Assembly: GCA_964625755.1 (NCBI GenBank) | Contig: CAZVBR010000006.1 | Coordinates: 1-31,690 of the forward strand | Reading direction: 5' to 3' | Source: CAZVBR01 sp964625755 | GTDB taxonomy: Bacteria; Patescibacteriota; Minisyncoccia; Phycocordibacterales; XYD1-FULL-46-19 | Length of the DNA stretch: 31,690 bases | In this document: positions 15,121 to 23,187 of the stretch, piece after piece | Numbering within the stretch: the first letter of the stretch is position 1 | Layout: each line of letters opens with the position of its first letter | Translations under genes and position numbers: made by a program | Notes under the pieces: generated by a model | Databases searched by the model: none | The model's input: only the letters and a program-made list of their open reading frames with translations | Told to the model about the DNA's origin: nothing

Positions 15121-16419
15121 TTAACGACTTAAAGCTTGAAGTAATTCCCGATTAGCCCTGATCACAGCTTCACTGGTCGTTAAATGACGTCCGTTTACCG
15201 AATTTATCATCCGCCCGAATATACCCTCGGTCCTGTCCGGATCGGGGTCAAGCCAACTCCGACTAATTATCGCGGAACGATAAAAAATATCCCGAAAAGC
15301 ATCCGGATGTCCTCGCCCCAGAAGAACATTACTGGCCGGAGCCAAACCGGTTATCTCAGACAGTCGATCGGCATAACCAAAAGCGATGATATTTCCCGCC
15401 TGCCAGGCCACCCCGGGATTATTACTTCCGGCCACTACCGATAACCCCGAGACTCGTGCGTATGTCCTACGATTAGAAGCATCAGTCTGAGGAACTACAG
15501 CGACATCAAAATTCAAATTGGGGTTTAAATTACTTATCACCCGTCTCTCGCTAGCCAAGCCAAAATAATGCCCTAGCCTTCCGGTCTGAAAAGCTGTTCT
15601 GGCTTCCGGCTGAGATCGATTCCATGAAAATGTATTCCGTCTCGGATCAACAAATTGTGTATAAAAATTAACCGCCGCCTCCGCCGGAGGGATCGGTTGA
15701 CCTAGATCCCGGTCCAAGACCGGCACCAATCGATCCCCGGCCTGCCGGTCAATTATCGGACTTCCTCCTTGAATAAGTAACATAGATAAGATGTCCTTGG
15801 CCCGATCAATGTTTGAAAACTCACCCATGGCAGCTCCGCTGATCTCGATTCGATTCTCAGCATCTGTCTGAGTTAAAGCTCGGCTGGCCAAAAGAAAGTT
15901 GGTCCAATTTTGAGGCGGAATGGTTAACCCGGCATTAGTATAGAGATCTTTATTATAATACATCACCAAAGGGTCGACCCCGACCGGTAATGCCAAGGCT
16001 CCGTTTTGACTCCAAAAGACGTTTCCGGTTTCGGCAAAATTATCCCTAAACACCCGTTCCGAGATGTTCTCAAGCGGATAAGGTGCTAAAGTGTCATCGT
16101 AACGCAACAAGAAATCCTGATCAATAAAAATAAGATCGGGAGCCCGACCTCTGGCCAACGCCGATAAATAATTTTCAACCAAAACATCCGGAGAATGGGA
16201 AACATAAGTCAGATTGAACAGCACTTCATACTCTCGATTTAATTCGGAAATAAAATTTCTCATCTCGGAATCATTGGACCACGGACCCCACATTTCAAGC
16301 CGAACTGCTTGAGCCCCCGGGTCACGATCAAAACCCGGCAAAAAGCCACCGAACACCAAAACGGCTATTACTAAAATAAATGCCGCCAACGTTAAAATGA
16401 TCAAATTGAAAAATTTCAT
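15121..16419 (-). CDS. Orphan extracellular solute-binding protein, family 1
   Basis: This 432-residue protein of ABC-importer periplasmic-binding type (MalE/UgpB-like) begins with an uncleaved-looking membrane helix (about 5-27). There is no lipobox Cys, so it is probably anchored by that helix. Family features are the first strand after the anchor (VRLEMWGPWSND), a middle region GRAPDLIFID, ALPVGVDPLVMYYNKDLYTNAGL (the common sugar-binding-protein segment, about 145-167), and the FQTGRLGHYFG helix region that usually reads F-x-x-G-K-A-A-M. No permease or ATPase gene is in the window. It overlaps the upstream methyltransferase by 4 bases (ATGA), showing translational coupling, and precedes the pilin array. 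Inference: it may serve as the ligand-binding part of the surface system encoded downstream. Confidence 0.85.
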   Translation of the reverse strand: MKFFNLIILTLAAFILVIAVLVFGGFLPGFDRDPGAQAVRLEMWGPWSNDSEMRNFISELNREYEVLFNLTYVSHSPDVLVENYLSALARGRAPDLIFIDQDFLLRYDDTLAPYPLENISERVFRDNFAETGNVFWSQNGALALPVGVDPLVMYYNKDLYTNAGLTIPPQNWTNFLLASRALTQTDAENRIEISGAAMGEFSNIDRAKDILSMLLIQGGSPIIDRQAGDRLVPVLDRDLGQPIPPAEAAVNFYTQFVDPRRNTFSWNRSQPEARTAFQTGRLGHYFGLASERRVISNLNPNLNFDVAVVPQTDASNRRTYARVSGLSVVAGSNNPGVAWQAGNIIAFGYADRLSEITGLAPASNVLLGRGHPDAFRDIFYRSAIISRSWLDPDPDRTEGIFGRMINSVNGRHLTTSEAVIRANRELLQALSR

Positions 16420-16946
16420 ACTTGTTCAAAAACCAACCCGTAATGATAAGGACCGGCTGAAAATTCTTTGACCACCTTAAACCCGACGCCAGCGAAGATC
16501 TCAAGAGCGCTTTCTTTTCCTACCACCTGATCCGGAGGAGGTCCGATAAATGAAAAAGAATCAAGCCAATCAACCACCAAAAGCCGGCCCGATGACCTCA
16601 AAACCCGCTTCACCTCTTGACCCAGAATATAAGGTGAATCAACCTGGAATAAAATATTAGAAGCGATCACCACATCGACTGAGCGATCAGCTAATCGACT
16701 GCCTCCCAGTTTGTCCACATTACCCCAAATCACCTCAACGTTCCCCAGATGTCTCTCCGTGGCTTGGTTCTTGATCCGGTCAAGTAATTCCTTTTGTATC
16801 TCGACTGCCAAGACCCGTCCCTTGCTACCGGCCTGCCTTGCTGCCTCCAAACTATACGATCCGCTCCCGGCTCCAAAATCAGCCACCGTCTGGCCGGGTT
16901 GAACGGGAACTTTTTCAAGATTAAAAGACGGATCGGTAAAATTCAT
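16416..16946 (-). CDS. Class I SAM-dependent methyltransferase
   Basis: This 176-residue protein has a Rossmann-type methyltransferase fold. Motif I is VADFGAGSGSYS (21-32). Acidic residues after strand 2 follow (VLAVEIQKE), then the strand-3 region VIWGNVD, the strand-4 region SVDVVIASNILFQV, and GRLLVVDWLDS. It resembles small-molecule/UbiE-like methyltransferases, but the substrate cannot be read from the sequence. The stop overlaps the start of the solute-binding protein by 4 bases, and it begins 13 bases after gyrA on the same strand. It could modify a quinone, lipid, rRNA or protein; none is favoured. Confidence 0.82.
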   Translation of the reverse strand: MNFTDPSFNLEKVPVQPGQTVADFGAGSGSYSLEAARQAGSKGRVLAVEIQKELLDRIKNQATERHLGNVEVIWGNVDKLGGSRLADRSVDVVIASNILFQVDSPYILGQEVKRVLRSSGRLLVVDWLDSFSFIGPPPDQVVGKESALEIFAGVGFKVVKEFSAGPYHYGLVFEQV

Positions 16947-16959
16947 CTTACTAATTATA

Positions 16960-19440
16960 CTACAAACAAACCAATGATGCGATAGAATCTTTGGGTTTTA
17001 AAGTCATAACTCTCACTCCTTGAGTTGCTCGACCGGAGGTCGAGATCTCATCCAGACCGGTTCTCATCACCTGACCCTGCTTGGATATAATGACCAATTC
17101 TTTCTCGTCCACCAATACCCGACTGGCAATGATCGGTCCGGTTTTTTCGGTTACCTGAGACGTCTTGATCCCGGACCCGCCTCGTTTTTGAATCTTGTAA
17201 TCCAGCAAGGGTGTTTTTTTACCGTACCCCTTTTCACTGATGATCAACAATTTGCTTTCTTCTATTTTCTCGGCTTCCACTGTTGCCGCCCCAACCACAG
17301 AATCCTTGGAAGATAATTTAATAGCTCTGACACCGGCCGCCCCTCGACCCATCTCCCGGATATCGGTATTACTAAAATGGATCGCCAGGCCATTTTTGGT
17401 CACCAAAACGGCCGAATCTGACTGCCTGACCGGACAAACCGCCAACAATTCATCTTTTTCAGCCAACCTCATAGCGATCAGGCCATTTCTTCTAACATCC
17501 CGGAAGCTTGCCGCCGAGACCTTTTTCGCCACCCCGCCCCGAGTCACCATAAGCAAGGACAGATCACTCTCGGACACCTCTTTCGGAAAGGACAGAACCG
17601 AGGTCACTTTCTCGCTCGGATCAAGAGCTAGAAAGTTCATCAAGGACTTACCTCGAGTAGCTCTTTTTCCTTCCGGAACCTCATACATCTTCAGCCGGTA
17701 AACCTTACCTTGATCAGTAAAAAACAGAAGATCGCTATGCGTATTAGCTGTCAAAAAGATGGTCACGAAATCTTCTTCTTTAACATTTAGATCAACCACC
17801 CCTTGTCCGCCTCGCCTCTGAGTTCGGTACTCGGTCGGATCAGTTCGTTTAATATACCCGCCAGCGGTAATGATCAAAATATTCTCTTTTTTAGGCACAA
17901 AATCTTCCGGCCGGAAATCTTTTAATCCTTGAGGTACCACGGTTGTCCGCCTCTCATCACCATAGGTCTTTAAAATATTCTCGAATTCTTCCTTTATGAT
18001 ACCGGTGACTTTTTTCGGATCCTTTAAAATAGCCTTTAATTCTTTGATCAAAGCAAGCTTCTCTTTTAGCTCATCTTCTATCTTACGACGTTCCAGACCG
18101 GCCAACTTCTGCAATCTCATCTCCAGAATCGCAGTCGCTTGAATCTCTGACAGTGAGAATTTTTTCATTAATTGCCGATGAGCCTCCGGGGTATCTTTAG
18201 ATTTTTTGATCACCTTGATCACTTCATCAATATGATCCAGGGCTTTTTTCAGGCCTTCCAATATATGTGCCCTTTCTTCGGCCCGTCTCAGGTCATATTT
18301 AGTTCGACGGGTCACCACCTCCCGCCGATGACCCAAAAATTCCTCTAAAATACCTTTTAAAGACAGCAACTTAGGCACCCCGTCCACCAAAGCCAAAGTA
18401 TTAAAATGGAAGGTGGTCTCCAGATCGGTGTGCTTATACAAAGAATTAAGCACGCTTTGGGGTGCAGCCGTACTAGTAAGGTCAATAACCACTCGGAGAT
18501 CCTTGGTTGACTCATCTCGAATATCTTTTACGCCCTCGATTTTTTTATCCCGCACCAAATTGGCCATCTTGACGATCATTTCGGCTTTATTGACCAGATA
18601 CGGGATCGAAGTAATGATTATCTGATGACCGCCACCTTTCTTTTCCATCACCTCGGCCTCGCCCCGAGTCACTACTCCCCCTCTACCGGTAGCATAGGCA
18701 TGATGAATATCTTCCTGATTGAACACCATAGCTCCGGTCGGAAAATCCGGACCGGTTATAAATTGAAACAGATCCTCGGTAGTGGCATCGGAATTCTCGG
18801 CCAGATAAATAAGCGCGTTCATGACTTCCGTTATATTATGAGGCGGGATTTTAGTCGCCATACCCACCGCGATCCCGAGAGTGCCGTTTAGCAACAGATT
18901 GGGCACCACGGACGGCAGTACCGTTGGCTCCTTTCGACTACCGTCGTAGTTGGGGGAAAAATCAACGGTCTCCTTTTCGATATCCCTCAACAGTTCACTC
19001 GACAGACGAGACATCTTCGACTCGGTGTACCGCATAGCCGCCGCCGAATCTCCATCTATCGAACCAAAATTACCTTGGCCCTGAACCAAGGGATAACGCA
19101 TGGAAAAATCCTGAGCCATCCGAACCATGGATTCATAACAGGCAGAGTCTCCGTGGGGGTGATATTTACCCAGAACATCTCCAACCACCGTAGCCGATTT
19201 TCGAAATTTCCCGCCGGCGGTCAAACCCAATTCATGCATAGAATACAAGATCCTTCGATTGACCGGCTTTAAACCATCTCGAACATCCGGCAACGATCGA
19301 GTAACAATGACCGACATGGAGTAATCAAGGTAAGCCTCTTGCATCTCGGAAACTATATCCACCGGGATTACATTACTGTTGCCATCCTTTTCAGGGCCCT
19401 GTTCATTTGATCGTTTATTGTTCGATTCAGATCTTGCCAT
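16960..19440 (-). CDS. gyrA: DNA gyrase subunit A
   Basis: This 826-residue type II topoisomerase subunit introduces negative supercoils together with GyrB, which is not in the window. The winged-helix/tower core holds the catalytic Tyr138 (AAMRYTE) and the quinolone-binding segment [11 protein letters not shown] (94-104). There Ser99 aligns with E. coli Ser83 and Glu103 with Asp87; Glu at that site is common in wild-type gram-positive enzymes. A coiled-coil tower region (about 370-480) precedes the C-terminal six-bladed wrapping domain with the GyrA box QRRGGQG at 541-547. This box separates GyrA from ParC. The N-terminus has about 22 extra polar residues. It lies between a small membrane protein and a methyltransferase in a tight minus-strand run. 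Confidence 0.97.
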   Translation of the reverse strand: MARSESNNKRSNEQGPEKDGNSNVIPVDIVSEMQEAYLDYSMSVIVTRSLPDVRDGLKPVNRRILYSMHELGLTAGGKFRKSATVVGDVLGKYHPHGDSACYESMVRMAQDFSMRYPLVQGQGNFGSIDGDSAAAMRYTESKMSRLSSELLRDIEKETVDFSPNYDGSRKEPTVLPSVVPNLLLNGTLGIAVGMATKIPPHNITEVMNALIYLAENSDATTEDLFQFITGPDFPTGAMVFNQEDIHHAYATGRGGVVTRGEAEVMEKKGGGHQIIITSIPYLVNKAEMIVKMANLVRDKKIEGVKDIRDESTKDLRVVIDLTSTAAPQSVLNSLYKHTDLETTFHFNTLALVDGVPKLLSLKGILEEFLGHRREVVTRRTKYDLRRAEERAHILEGLKKALDHIDEVIKVIKKSKDTPEAHRQLMKKFSLSEIQATAILEMRLQKLAGLERRKIEDELKEKLALIKELKAILKDPKKVTGIIKEEFENILKTYGDERRTTVVPQGLKDFRPEDFVPKKENILIITAGGYIKRTDPTEYRTQRRGGQGVVDLNVKEEDFVTIFLTANTHSDLLFFTDQGKVYRLKMYEVPEGKRATRGKSLMNFLALDPSEKVTSVLSFPKEVSESDLSLLMVTRGGVAKKVSAASFRDVRRNGLIAMRLAEKDELLAVCPVRQSDSAVLVTKNGLAIHFSNTDIREMGRGAAGVRAIKLSSKDSVVGAATVEAEKIEESKLLIISEKGYGKKTPLLDYKIQKRGGSGIKTSQVTEKTGPIIASRVLVDEKELVIISKQGQVMRTGLDEISTSGRATQGVRVMTLKPKDSIASLVCL

Positions 19441-19449
19441 ATGATTTGT

Positions 19450-19701
19450 CTAAATATTTAATAAATTTCTCACTTGGTCTACTAAAAACTGCACCCCCAG
19501 CCTGACCCGGGCTAATTGATCACTCAATAAATTACTTGGCTGTTGACTGACCATAGACTCTTCTACCAACCCGACTATCCAGCGATGACCAAACCATAAA
19601 AACAAAATGAAAGATGTACCCAAAACAGCTCCGAGCAACGCTACTTGCTGTCTTTTCTGGGGCGGTTCTTGTCGTAATTTTTCTAAATAATCAAGGATCA
19701 T
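19450..19701 (-). CDS. Small single-helix membrane protein of unknown function
   Basis: This 83-residue protein begins with a cytoplasmic amphipathic stretch (ILDYLEKLRQEPPQKRQQ), has one membrane helix at about 20-44, and then an extracytoplasmic polar helix (LARVRLGVQFLVDQVRNLL). The LEKLRQ-P-KRQ pattern before the helix is one I have seen in small CPR proteins, but I know no function. Its ATG overlaps the stop of the metallo-beta-lactamase-like gene by 4 bases, and its stop is 9 bases before gyrA, so it is translationally coupled within the operon. Length and composition support a real gene. Confidence 0.72.
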   Translation of the reverse strand: MILDYLEKLRQEPPQKRQQVALLGAVLGTSFILFLWFGHRWIVGLVEESMVSQQPSNLLSDQLARVRLGVQFLVDQVRNLLNI

Positions 19702-20351
19702 GACTTATTCACCGGAGCCAAGACCGTTACTTCCGCCTCCAGGCCAACCAAGTCTTTGGGTTTTAGAGCGATCTTCTCTTGGGATTGAAGATCTTTTGCT
19801 CCGATCTCTTCTAAAAATGTTGACAAAAGGGAGCCGGTCACATCTTCCTGGTACAAGATCGGGATCACCATTTTAGGTGCCAGAGTGGTAACCAGCTTAG
19901 CCGCTTTCTTGGCCTCCAGGGTCCCGTGACCGCCGACCGGAACAACCGCAATATCAATAAACCCTAACTCTTCCACCACCTCCGGCGCCAGATCTTCACT
20001 GGCCAACGCCCCCAGATAAGCCGTCCTTATACCCTCCAGATCGATCGTGTAGGCGGTATTGATCTTGCTCCGCCCGGGATCATCTTCCCCGGCCGGCCCC
20101 ACCGTATTCATACCCTGAATGAATACTCCCTTTACTTCATACTCACCCGGTCCGTCAATAATAAAAGGCCGGTCAGAATTGCCGACATTACCGCGCCCGT
20201 CTGCCCAGGTTTCTGAACAGCCAACCAAAACAACCCCGGCGGACATCTTCGGAGCTTTAGGGTCAAATTCCTTGCTGATCGGATTAGCCAGAATGACCAT
20301 ATCTCCCAGCTGAAATTTCACCATCGCCTGTCCGTAGTATGTGATCACCAT
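19698..20351 (-). CDS. Metallo-beta-lactamase-fold protein with lost metal site
   Basis: With the ATG at 20351 the protein has 217 residues, beginning MVITYYGQAMVKFQLGD. This aligns with the MKITYLGHSCF opening of UlaG-like metallo-hydrolases. It keeps ILANPISKEFDP, the core FIIDGPGEYEVKGVFIQG, INTAYTIDLEGIRTAYLGAL and a late VPVGGHGTLEA. The zinc motif HxHxDH is absent: the corresponding stretch reads VLVGCSETWADGRG. The usual late IPMHY reads IPILY. Metal-dependent hydrolysis is therefore unlikely. A frame extension upstream (to 20396) exists, but an extended -10 box (TGC TATTAT, 20358-20366) sits inside it and ends 6 bases before the chosen ATG. It heads the block of about 7.6 kb that contains gyrA and the pilin array. 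Confidence 0.75.
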   Translation of the reverse strand: MVITYYGQAMVKFQLGDMVILANPISKEFDPKAPKMSAGVVLVGCSETWADGRGNVGNSDRPFIIDGPGEYEVKGVFIQGMNTVGPAGEDDPGRSKINTAYTIDLEGIRTAYLGALASEDLAPEVVEELGFIDIAVVPVGGHGTLEAKKAAKLVTTLAPKMVIPILYQEDVTGSLLSTFLEEIGAKDLQSQEKIALKPKDLVGLEAEVTVLAPVNKS

Positions 20352-20357
20352 GATCAA

Positions 20358-20366
20358 ATAATAGCA
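20358..20366 (-). promoter_or_regulatory. Extended -10 of the gyrA/pilin operon, leaderless
   Basis: TGC followed by TATTAT on the minus strand ends 6 bases before the ATG at 20351. The -35 position (TTTATT) is weak, as often found with extended -10 promoters. Confidence 0.45.
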
Positions 20367-20509
20367 CGCCTGAATCATAAAATAAAGTCCTCTCACTTAA
20401 ACCAGAGCATGTCGCCAAAAAAACTCCGACCGGAAACCGCCACGAACTACCCCCGTAAATGACAAAATCATTTACCCAAAAACAATATCTCTCTGATTTG
20501 AAATACCAC

Positions 20510-20538
20510 TTGCCAATTATCTTTATTTTAGCTAGACT
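20510..20538 (+). promoter_or_regulatory. Promoter of rpsA
   Basis: TTGCCA (20510-20515) and TAGACT (20533-20538) are separated by 17 bases. The expected start is near 20545, giving an 85-base leader, unusually long for this window. Bases 20367-20509 contain nothing else I can identify. Confidence 0.5.
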
Positions 20539-20544
20539 GCGAGG

Positions 20545-20629
20545 TATTAATTATTAATCCCGTCGAGAAGAAGAACTCAAGGCTTAAATGATGGGGCTTC
20601 ATTTAAATGTGCCGTAACAGCACAAAGTA
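20545..20629 (+). promoter_or_regulatory. Structured rpsA leader with possible short ORF
   Basis: Two small hairpins are visible: AAATGA...TCATTT (about 20587-20605) and GTGC...GCAC (about 20609-20623). A nine-codon frame (ATG 20588, stop TAA 20615-20617, peptide MMGLHLNVP) ends 12 bases before the rpsA ATG. S1 autoregulates its own mRNA in E. coli, so this leader may be the target. That is inference. Confidence 0.35.
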
Positions 20630-21847
20630 ATGAGGCTAAACAAAATTATTATGGAACTAACTGAAGAAAAAACCGAGGAGACGACAGTGTCAAAAGAAAC
20701 TGAGTCTCAAAAATCACAAACTCCGGAAACAAAAGAGAAGAAAAATTCGACCGCGACCACGGTAATGGAGAGTTTGTCAAAAAAAATTCCGGCTTGGCCG
20801 GAAGAGGGAGATTTGCTCGAAGGGGAGGTTATTGCCAGAGGCAAGCTAACTCTGTATGTCGACATCCCGCCGTACGGTACCGGGATCATTTTTGGTCGCG
20901 AGTATCTAAACGCTCGGGATGTGATCAAAAAAATAAGTATCGGTGATTCTATTACGACCAAAGTGGTCACCCTGGATGGTGAATCCGGATACATCGAGCT
21001 ATCTCTGAAAGAGGCCAAAAAAGCGATCCTCTGGAGCGAAGCCGAACAAGCCATCAAGAACAAAACCCAGTTCTCATTACCGATCAAAGAAGCCAACAAA
21101 GGAGGCTTGATCCTGGAATGGCAAGGCGTAGAAGGTTTTCTCCCGGCCTCGCAACTCAGCCCGGAAAACTACCCTCGCATCCCGGACGGAGATAAAGATA
21201 AAATAATGGAAGAACTCAAGAAAATGGTCGGTCAAAACATTACCGTTACCATTATCAATGCTGATCCAAAAGAAAATAAATTAATATTTTCCGAAAAAAA
21301 TATCGACAACCGGTCCCGCAAAGAAATAGTGAACAAATATGAACTCGGCGACGTAGTCGAAAGTGAAGTAACCGGCGTAGTTGACTTCGGGATCTTTGTT
21401 AAAGTAGAAGAAGGCCTTGAGGGCTTGGTTCATATTTCAGAACTCGATTGGGCTTTGGTGGAAAATCCAAGGGAACTGTTCCGTATCGGTGACAAAATAA
21501 AAGTAAAAATAATCGAGATCAAAGAAAACAAGATATCACTTTCGGTTAAAGCCCTAAAACCCAACCCCTGGGAGGATGCTAAAGAAAAATACAAACCAAA
21601 AGATGTAACAGATGGAGTTGTGATCAAATACAACAAACACGGGGCCTTGGTCAGCATTGAAGAAGGCGTATCCGGATTGGTTCACATATCAGAATTCAAA
21701 GACGAAAAAGACCTCCGAGAAAAGCTTGAGCTCGGGAAGACCTATAAATTCATAATCAACATCTTTGAGCCAAAAGACCAAAGACTGACCTTGTCTTTGG
21801 CAACTGAAGACCAGGCAACCGCTGACCCCAGTCAAATCACCGCTTAA
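20630..21847 (+). CDS. rpsA: Small ribosomal subunit protein bS1
   Basis: This 405-residue protein has four S1 RNA-binding repeats. Repeat 1 spans about 57-128. Repeat 2 spans about 145-225 and is the most divergent. Repeats 3 (about 237-310) and 4 (about 321-393) carry the classic GLEGLVHISEL and GVSGLVHISEF segments. S1 helps the 30S subunit bind and unfold mRNA, which matters where Shine-Dalgarno pairing is rare. The N-terminal 50 residues are Glu/Lys/Thr-rich and probably disordered. A second in-frame ATG at 20651 could be the true start. E. coli S1 has six repeats, so this is a shorter, gram-positive-like version. It is followed by a 16-bp hairpin facing pth. Confidence 0.93.
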   Translation: MRLNKIIMELTEEKTEETTVSKETESQKSQTPETKEKKNSTATTVMESLSKKIPAWPEEGDLLEGEVIARGKLTLYVDIPPYGTGIIFGREYLNARDVIKKISIGDSITTKVVTLDGESGYIELSLKEAKKAILWSEAEQAIKNKTQFSLPIKEANKGGLILEWQGVEGFLPASQLSPENYPRIPDGDKDKIMEELKKMVGQNITVTIINADPKENKLIFSEKNIDNRSRKEIVNKYELGDVVESEVTGVVDFGIFVKVEEGLEGLVHISELDWALVENPRELFRIGDKIKVKIIEIKENKISLSVKALKPNPWEDAKEKYKPKDVTDGVVIKYNKHGALVSIEEGVSGLVHISEFKDEKDLREKLELGKTYKFIINIFEPKDQRLTLSLATEDQATADPSQITA

Positions 21848-21857
21848 TCCTCCCCAA

Positions 21858-21902
21858 ACACCCCACCCCCTCGATATTAAATGCTCCGAGGGGGTGGGGT
21901 GT
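21858..21902. terminator. 16-bp GC-rich hairpin between converging rpsA and pth
   Basis: Bases 21858-21873 pair perfectly with 21887-21902 (ACACCCCACCCCCTCG and its complement) around a 13-base loop. There is no T-run on either side. By position, 10 bases after the rpsA stop and 8 before the pth stop, it is a bidirectional terminator or an mRNA 3'-end stabiliser. Confidence 0.75.
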
Positions 21903-21909
21903 ACTGGAT

Positions 21910-22506
21910 TCAATTGAACTTATTTTGAGCTGAACCAAGCCCTTCGGCAACCAGAGTTTCGGCCGCCGAAAAAACTTGAGGCCAAAATCGCTCCAAAACC
22001 TGAACTTCGCTTGAAAAGAAACGGCTTAAAACAAAATCCCGACCTCGCCCCTCAAAACTGACATGATCGGTTTGAGGGACGGGAGCGATTCCCAGGCGAA
22101 ATCTCACAAAATCGCCGGTCCCGGTTGCTTGAATTATCGATTCCAATCCGCGATGCCCGCCTGAACTTCGCCCAAAATCAATTTTCAGACGACCCAGAGG
22201 CAAAGCCAGATCATCATAAACTACCACCAACTTCTCAAGATCTATTTGGGTCCAAAAACCGGCCAGATCCGGACCGGTTCGGTTCATAAATGTTTCCGGT
22301 AAAAACAAGTCGACCGGTATCTCTTCTTTTGTTTGACAACCGACTTGCCACAACGGATACCTCCCGACCTGGCGCCAGTTATTTTTTTCAGAAGAAAGCT
22401 CCTCCCAGTGCTCCTTTAACCGTATAACGGCTTCTTGACCCAGATTATGTCGCGTCCCCCGGTATTTTACCCCGGCATTAACCAAACCCAAAAATTTATA
22501 TGTCAT
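21910..22506 (-). CDS. pth: Peptidyl-tRNA hydrolase
   Basis: From the ATG at 22506 the protein has 198 residues. It recycles peptidyl-tRNA released from stalled ribosomes. Active-site residues are in place: Asn10 (GLVNAG), catalytic His20 (TRHNLG), Asn75 (FMNRTG) and the Asp of VVVYDDLALP at about 98, followed by GRLKIDFGRSSGGHRGLESI. A frame extension of 14 codons to 22548 is rejected: a near-consensus promoter (TTGACG, 17 bases, TATAAT at 22513-22541) lies within it, and Pth proteins begin just before the GLGNPG-like strand. The TATAAT ends 6 bases before the ATG, so the mRNA should be leaderless. Confidence 0.95.
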   Translation of the reverse strand: MTYKFLGLVNAGVKYRGTRHNLGQEAVIRLKEHWEELSSEKNNWRQVGRYPLWQVGCQTKEEIPVDLFLPETFMNRTGPDLAGFWTQIDLEKLVVVYDDLALPLGRLKIDFGRSSGGHRGLESIIQATGTGDFVRFRLGIAPVPQTDHVSFEGRGRDFVLSRFFSSEVQVLERFWPQVFSAAETLVAEGLGSAQNKFN

Positions 22507-22512
22507 AAGAAA

Positions 22513-22541
22513 ATTATAGCCAACCTCAAACCTTGCGTCAA
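22513..22541 (-). promoter_or_regulatory. Near-consensus promoter giving leaderless pth mRNA
   Basis: On the minus strand TTGACG (22536-22541), a 17-base spacer and a perfect TATAAT (22513-22518) are followed after 6 bases by the ATG. This is the clearest leaderless promoter in the window. Confidence 0.75.
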
Positions 22542-22608
22542 AACTCAAGCTGTATTATTATTAACAACAATTTAATCATAAATTTCAAAAACATTCACTC
22601 TTTTTTGT

Positions 22609-23169
22609 ATGTCTAATTCTTTTTTAGGTTTTAACAAACAGGCTTTTTTTGATCTGGTAAAATTCATCCTCATCACCTTGATCATAGTAATACCGATCAG
22701 AACCTGGGTGGCTCAGCCATTTGTGGTTAGCGGGGCATCCATGTTGCCCACTTTTGATCACGGCCAGTATTTGATCATTGATGAATTAACCTATAATTTT
22801 CGATCACCCAAACGGGGCGAAGTGGTGGTTTTTCGTTACCCCAAAGAACCGAATAAATTTTTCATCAAACGGATCATCGGCCTTCCGGAAGAAACGATCG
22901 AGATCATAGACGGAGAAGTTACGATCATCGACTCTGATAACAACACCACCATTCTGAATGAACCCTACATCAAATCAAGTGGTGGACCAGAAATAATAGC
23001 CGAATTAAACGAAAAAGAATACTTCGTTTTGGGTGACAACCGCAGTTTAAGCCTCGATTCTCGGGTTTGGGGTCCAGTAGCCGAGGACATGATCTCCGGG
23101 AAGGTTATTATACGCCTATTGCCCCCTAATGAAATATCTTGGCGGCCCGGCAATTTTAAAAATTATTAA
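22609..23169 (+). CDS. lepB: Signal peptidase I
   Basis: This 186-residue membrane serine protease removes signal peptides from exported proteins. One membrane helix (about 13-33) is followed by the catalytic Ser44 in SGASMLPT and the general base Lys87 in FIKRIIGLP. The conserved GDNRSLSLDSRVWG (box E, about 142-155) follows. The Ser-Lys dyad is therefore complete. The size is that of the short gram-positive-like form. It starts a plus-strand run, lepB-hisS-rpsU-ybeY-ftsA, with an 18-base gap to hisS. The ATG has no Shine-Dalgarno. The pilin-like proteins and other signal-peptide proteins in the window are plausible substrates. Confidence 0.96.
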   Translation: MSNSFLGFNKQAFFDLVKFILITLIIVIPIRTWVAQPFVVSGASMLPTFDHGQYLIIDELTYNFRSPKRGEVVVFRYPKEPNKFFIKRIIGLPEETIEIIDGEVTIIDSDNNTTILNEPYIKSSGGPEIIAELNEKEYFVLGDNRSLSLDSRVWGPVAEDMISGKVIIRLLPPNEISWRPGNFKNY

Positions 23170-23187
23170 TCTTTAATTACCAAAATT

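Noticed and set aside
17240..17701. 153-residue plus-strand frame inside gyrA
   Set aside because: It is the antisense shadow of the GyrA C-terminal domain, with no independent features.
22507..22548. Longer N-terminus for pth
   Set aside because: The added codons cover a near-consensus promoter, and Pth proteins start right before the first conserved strand.
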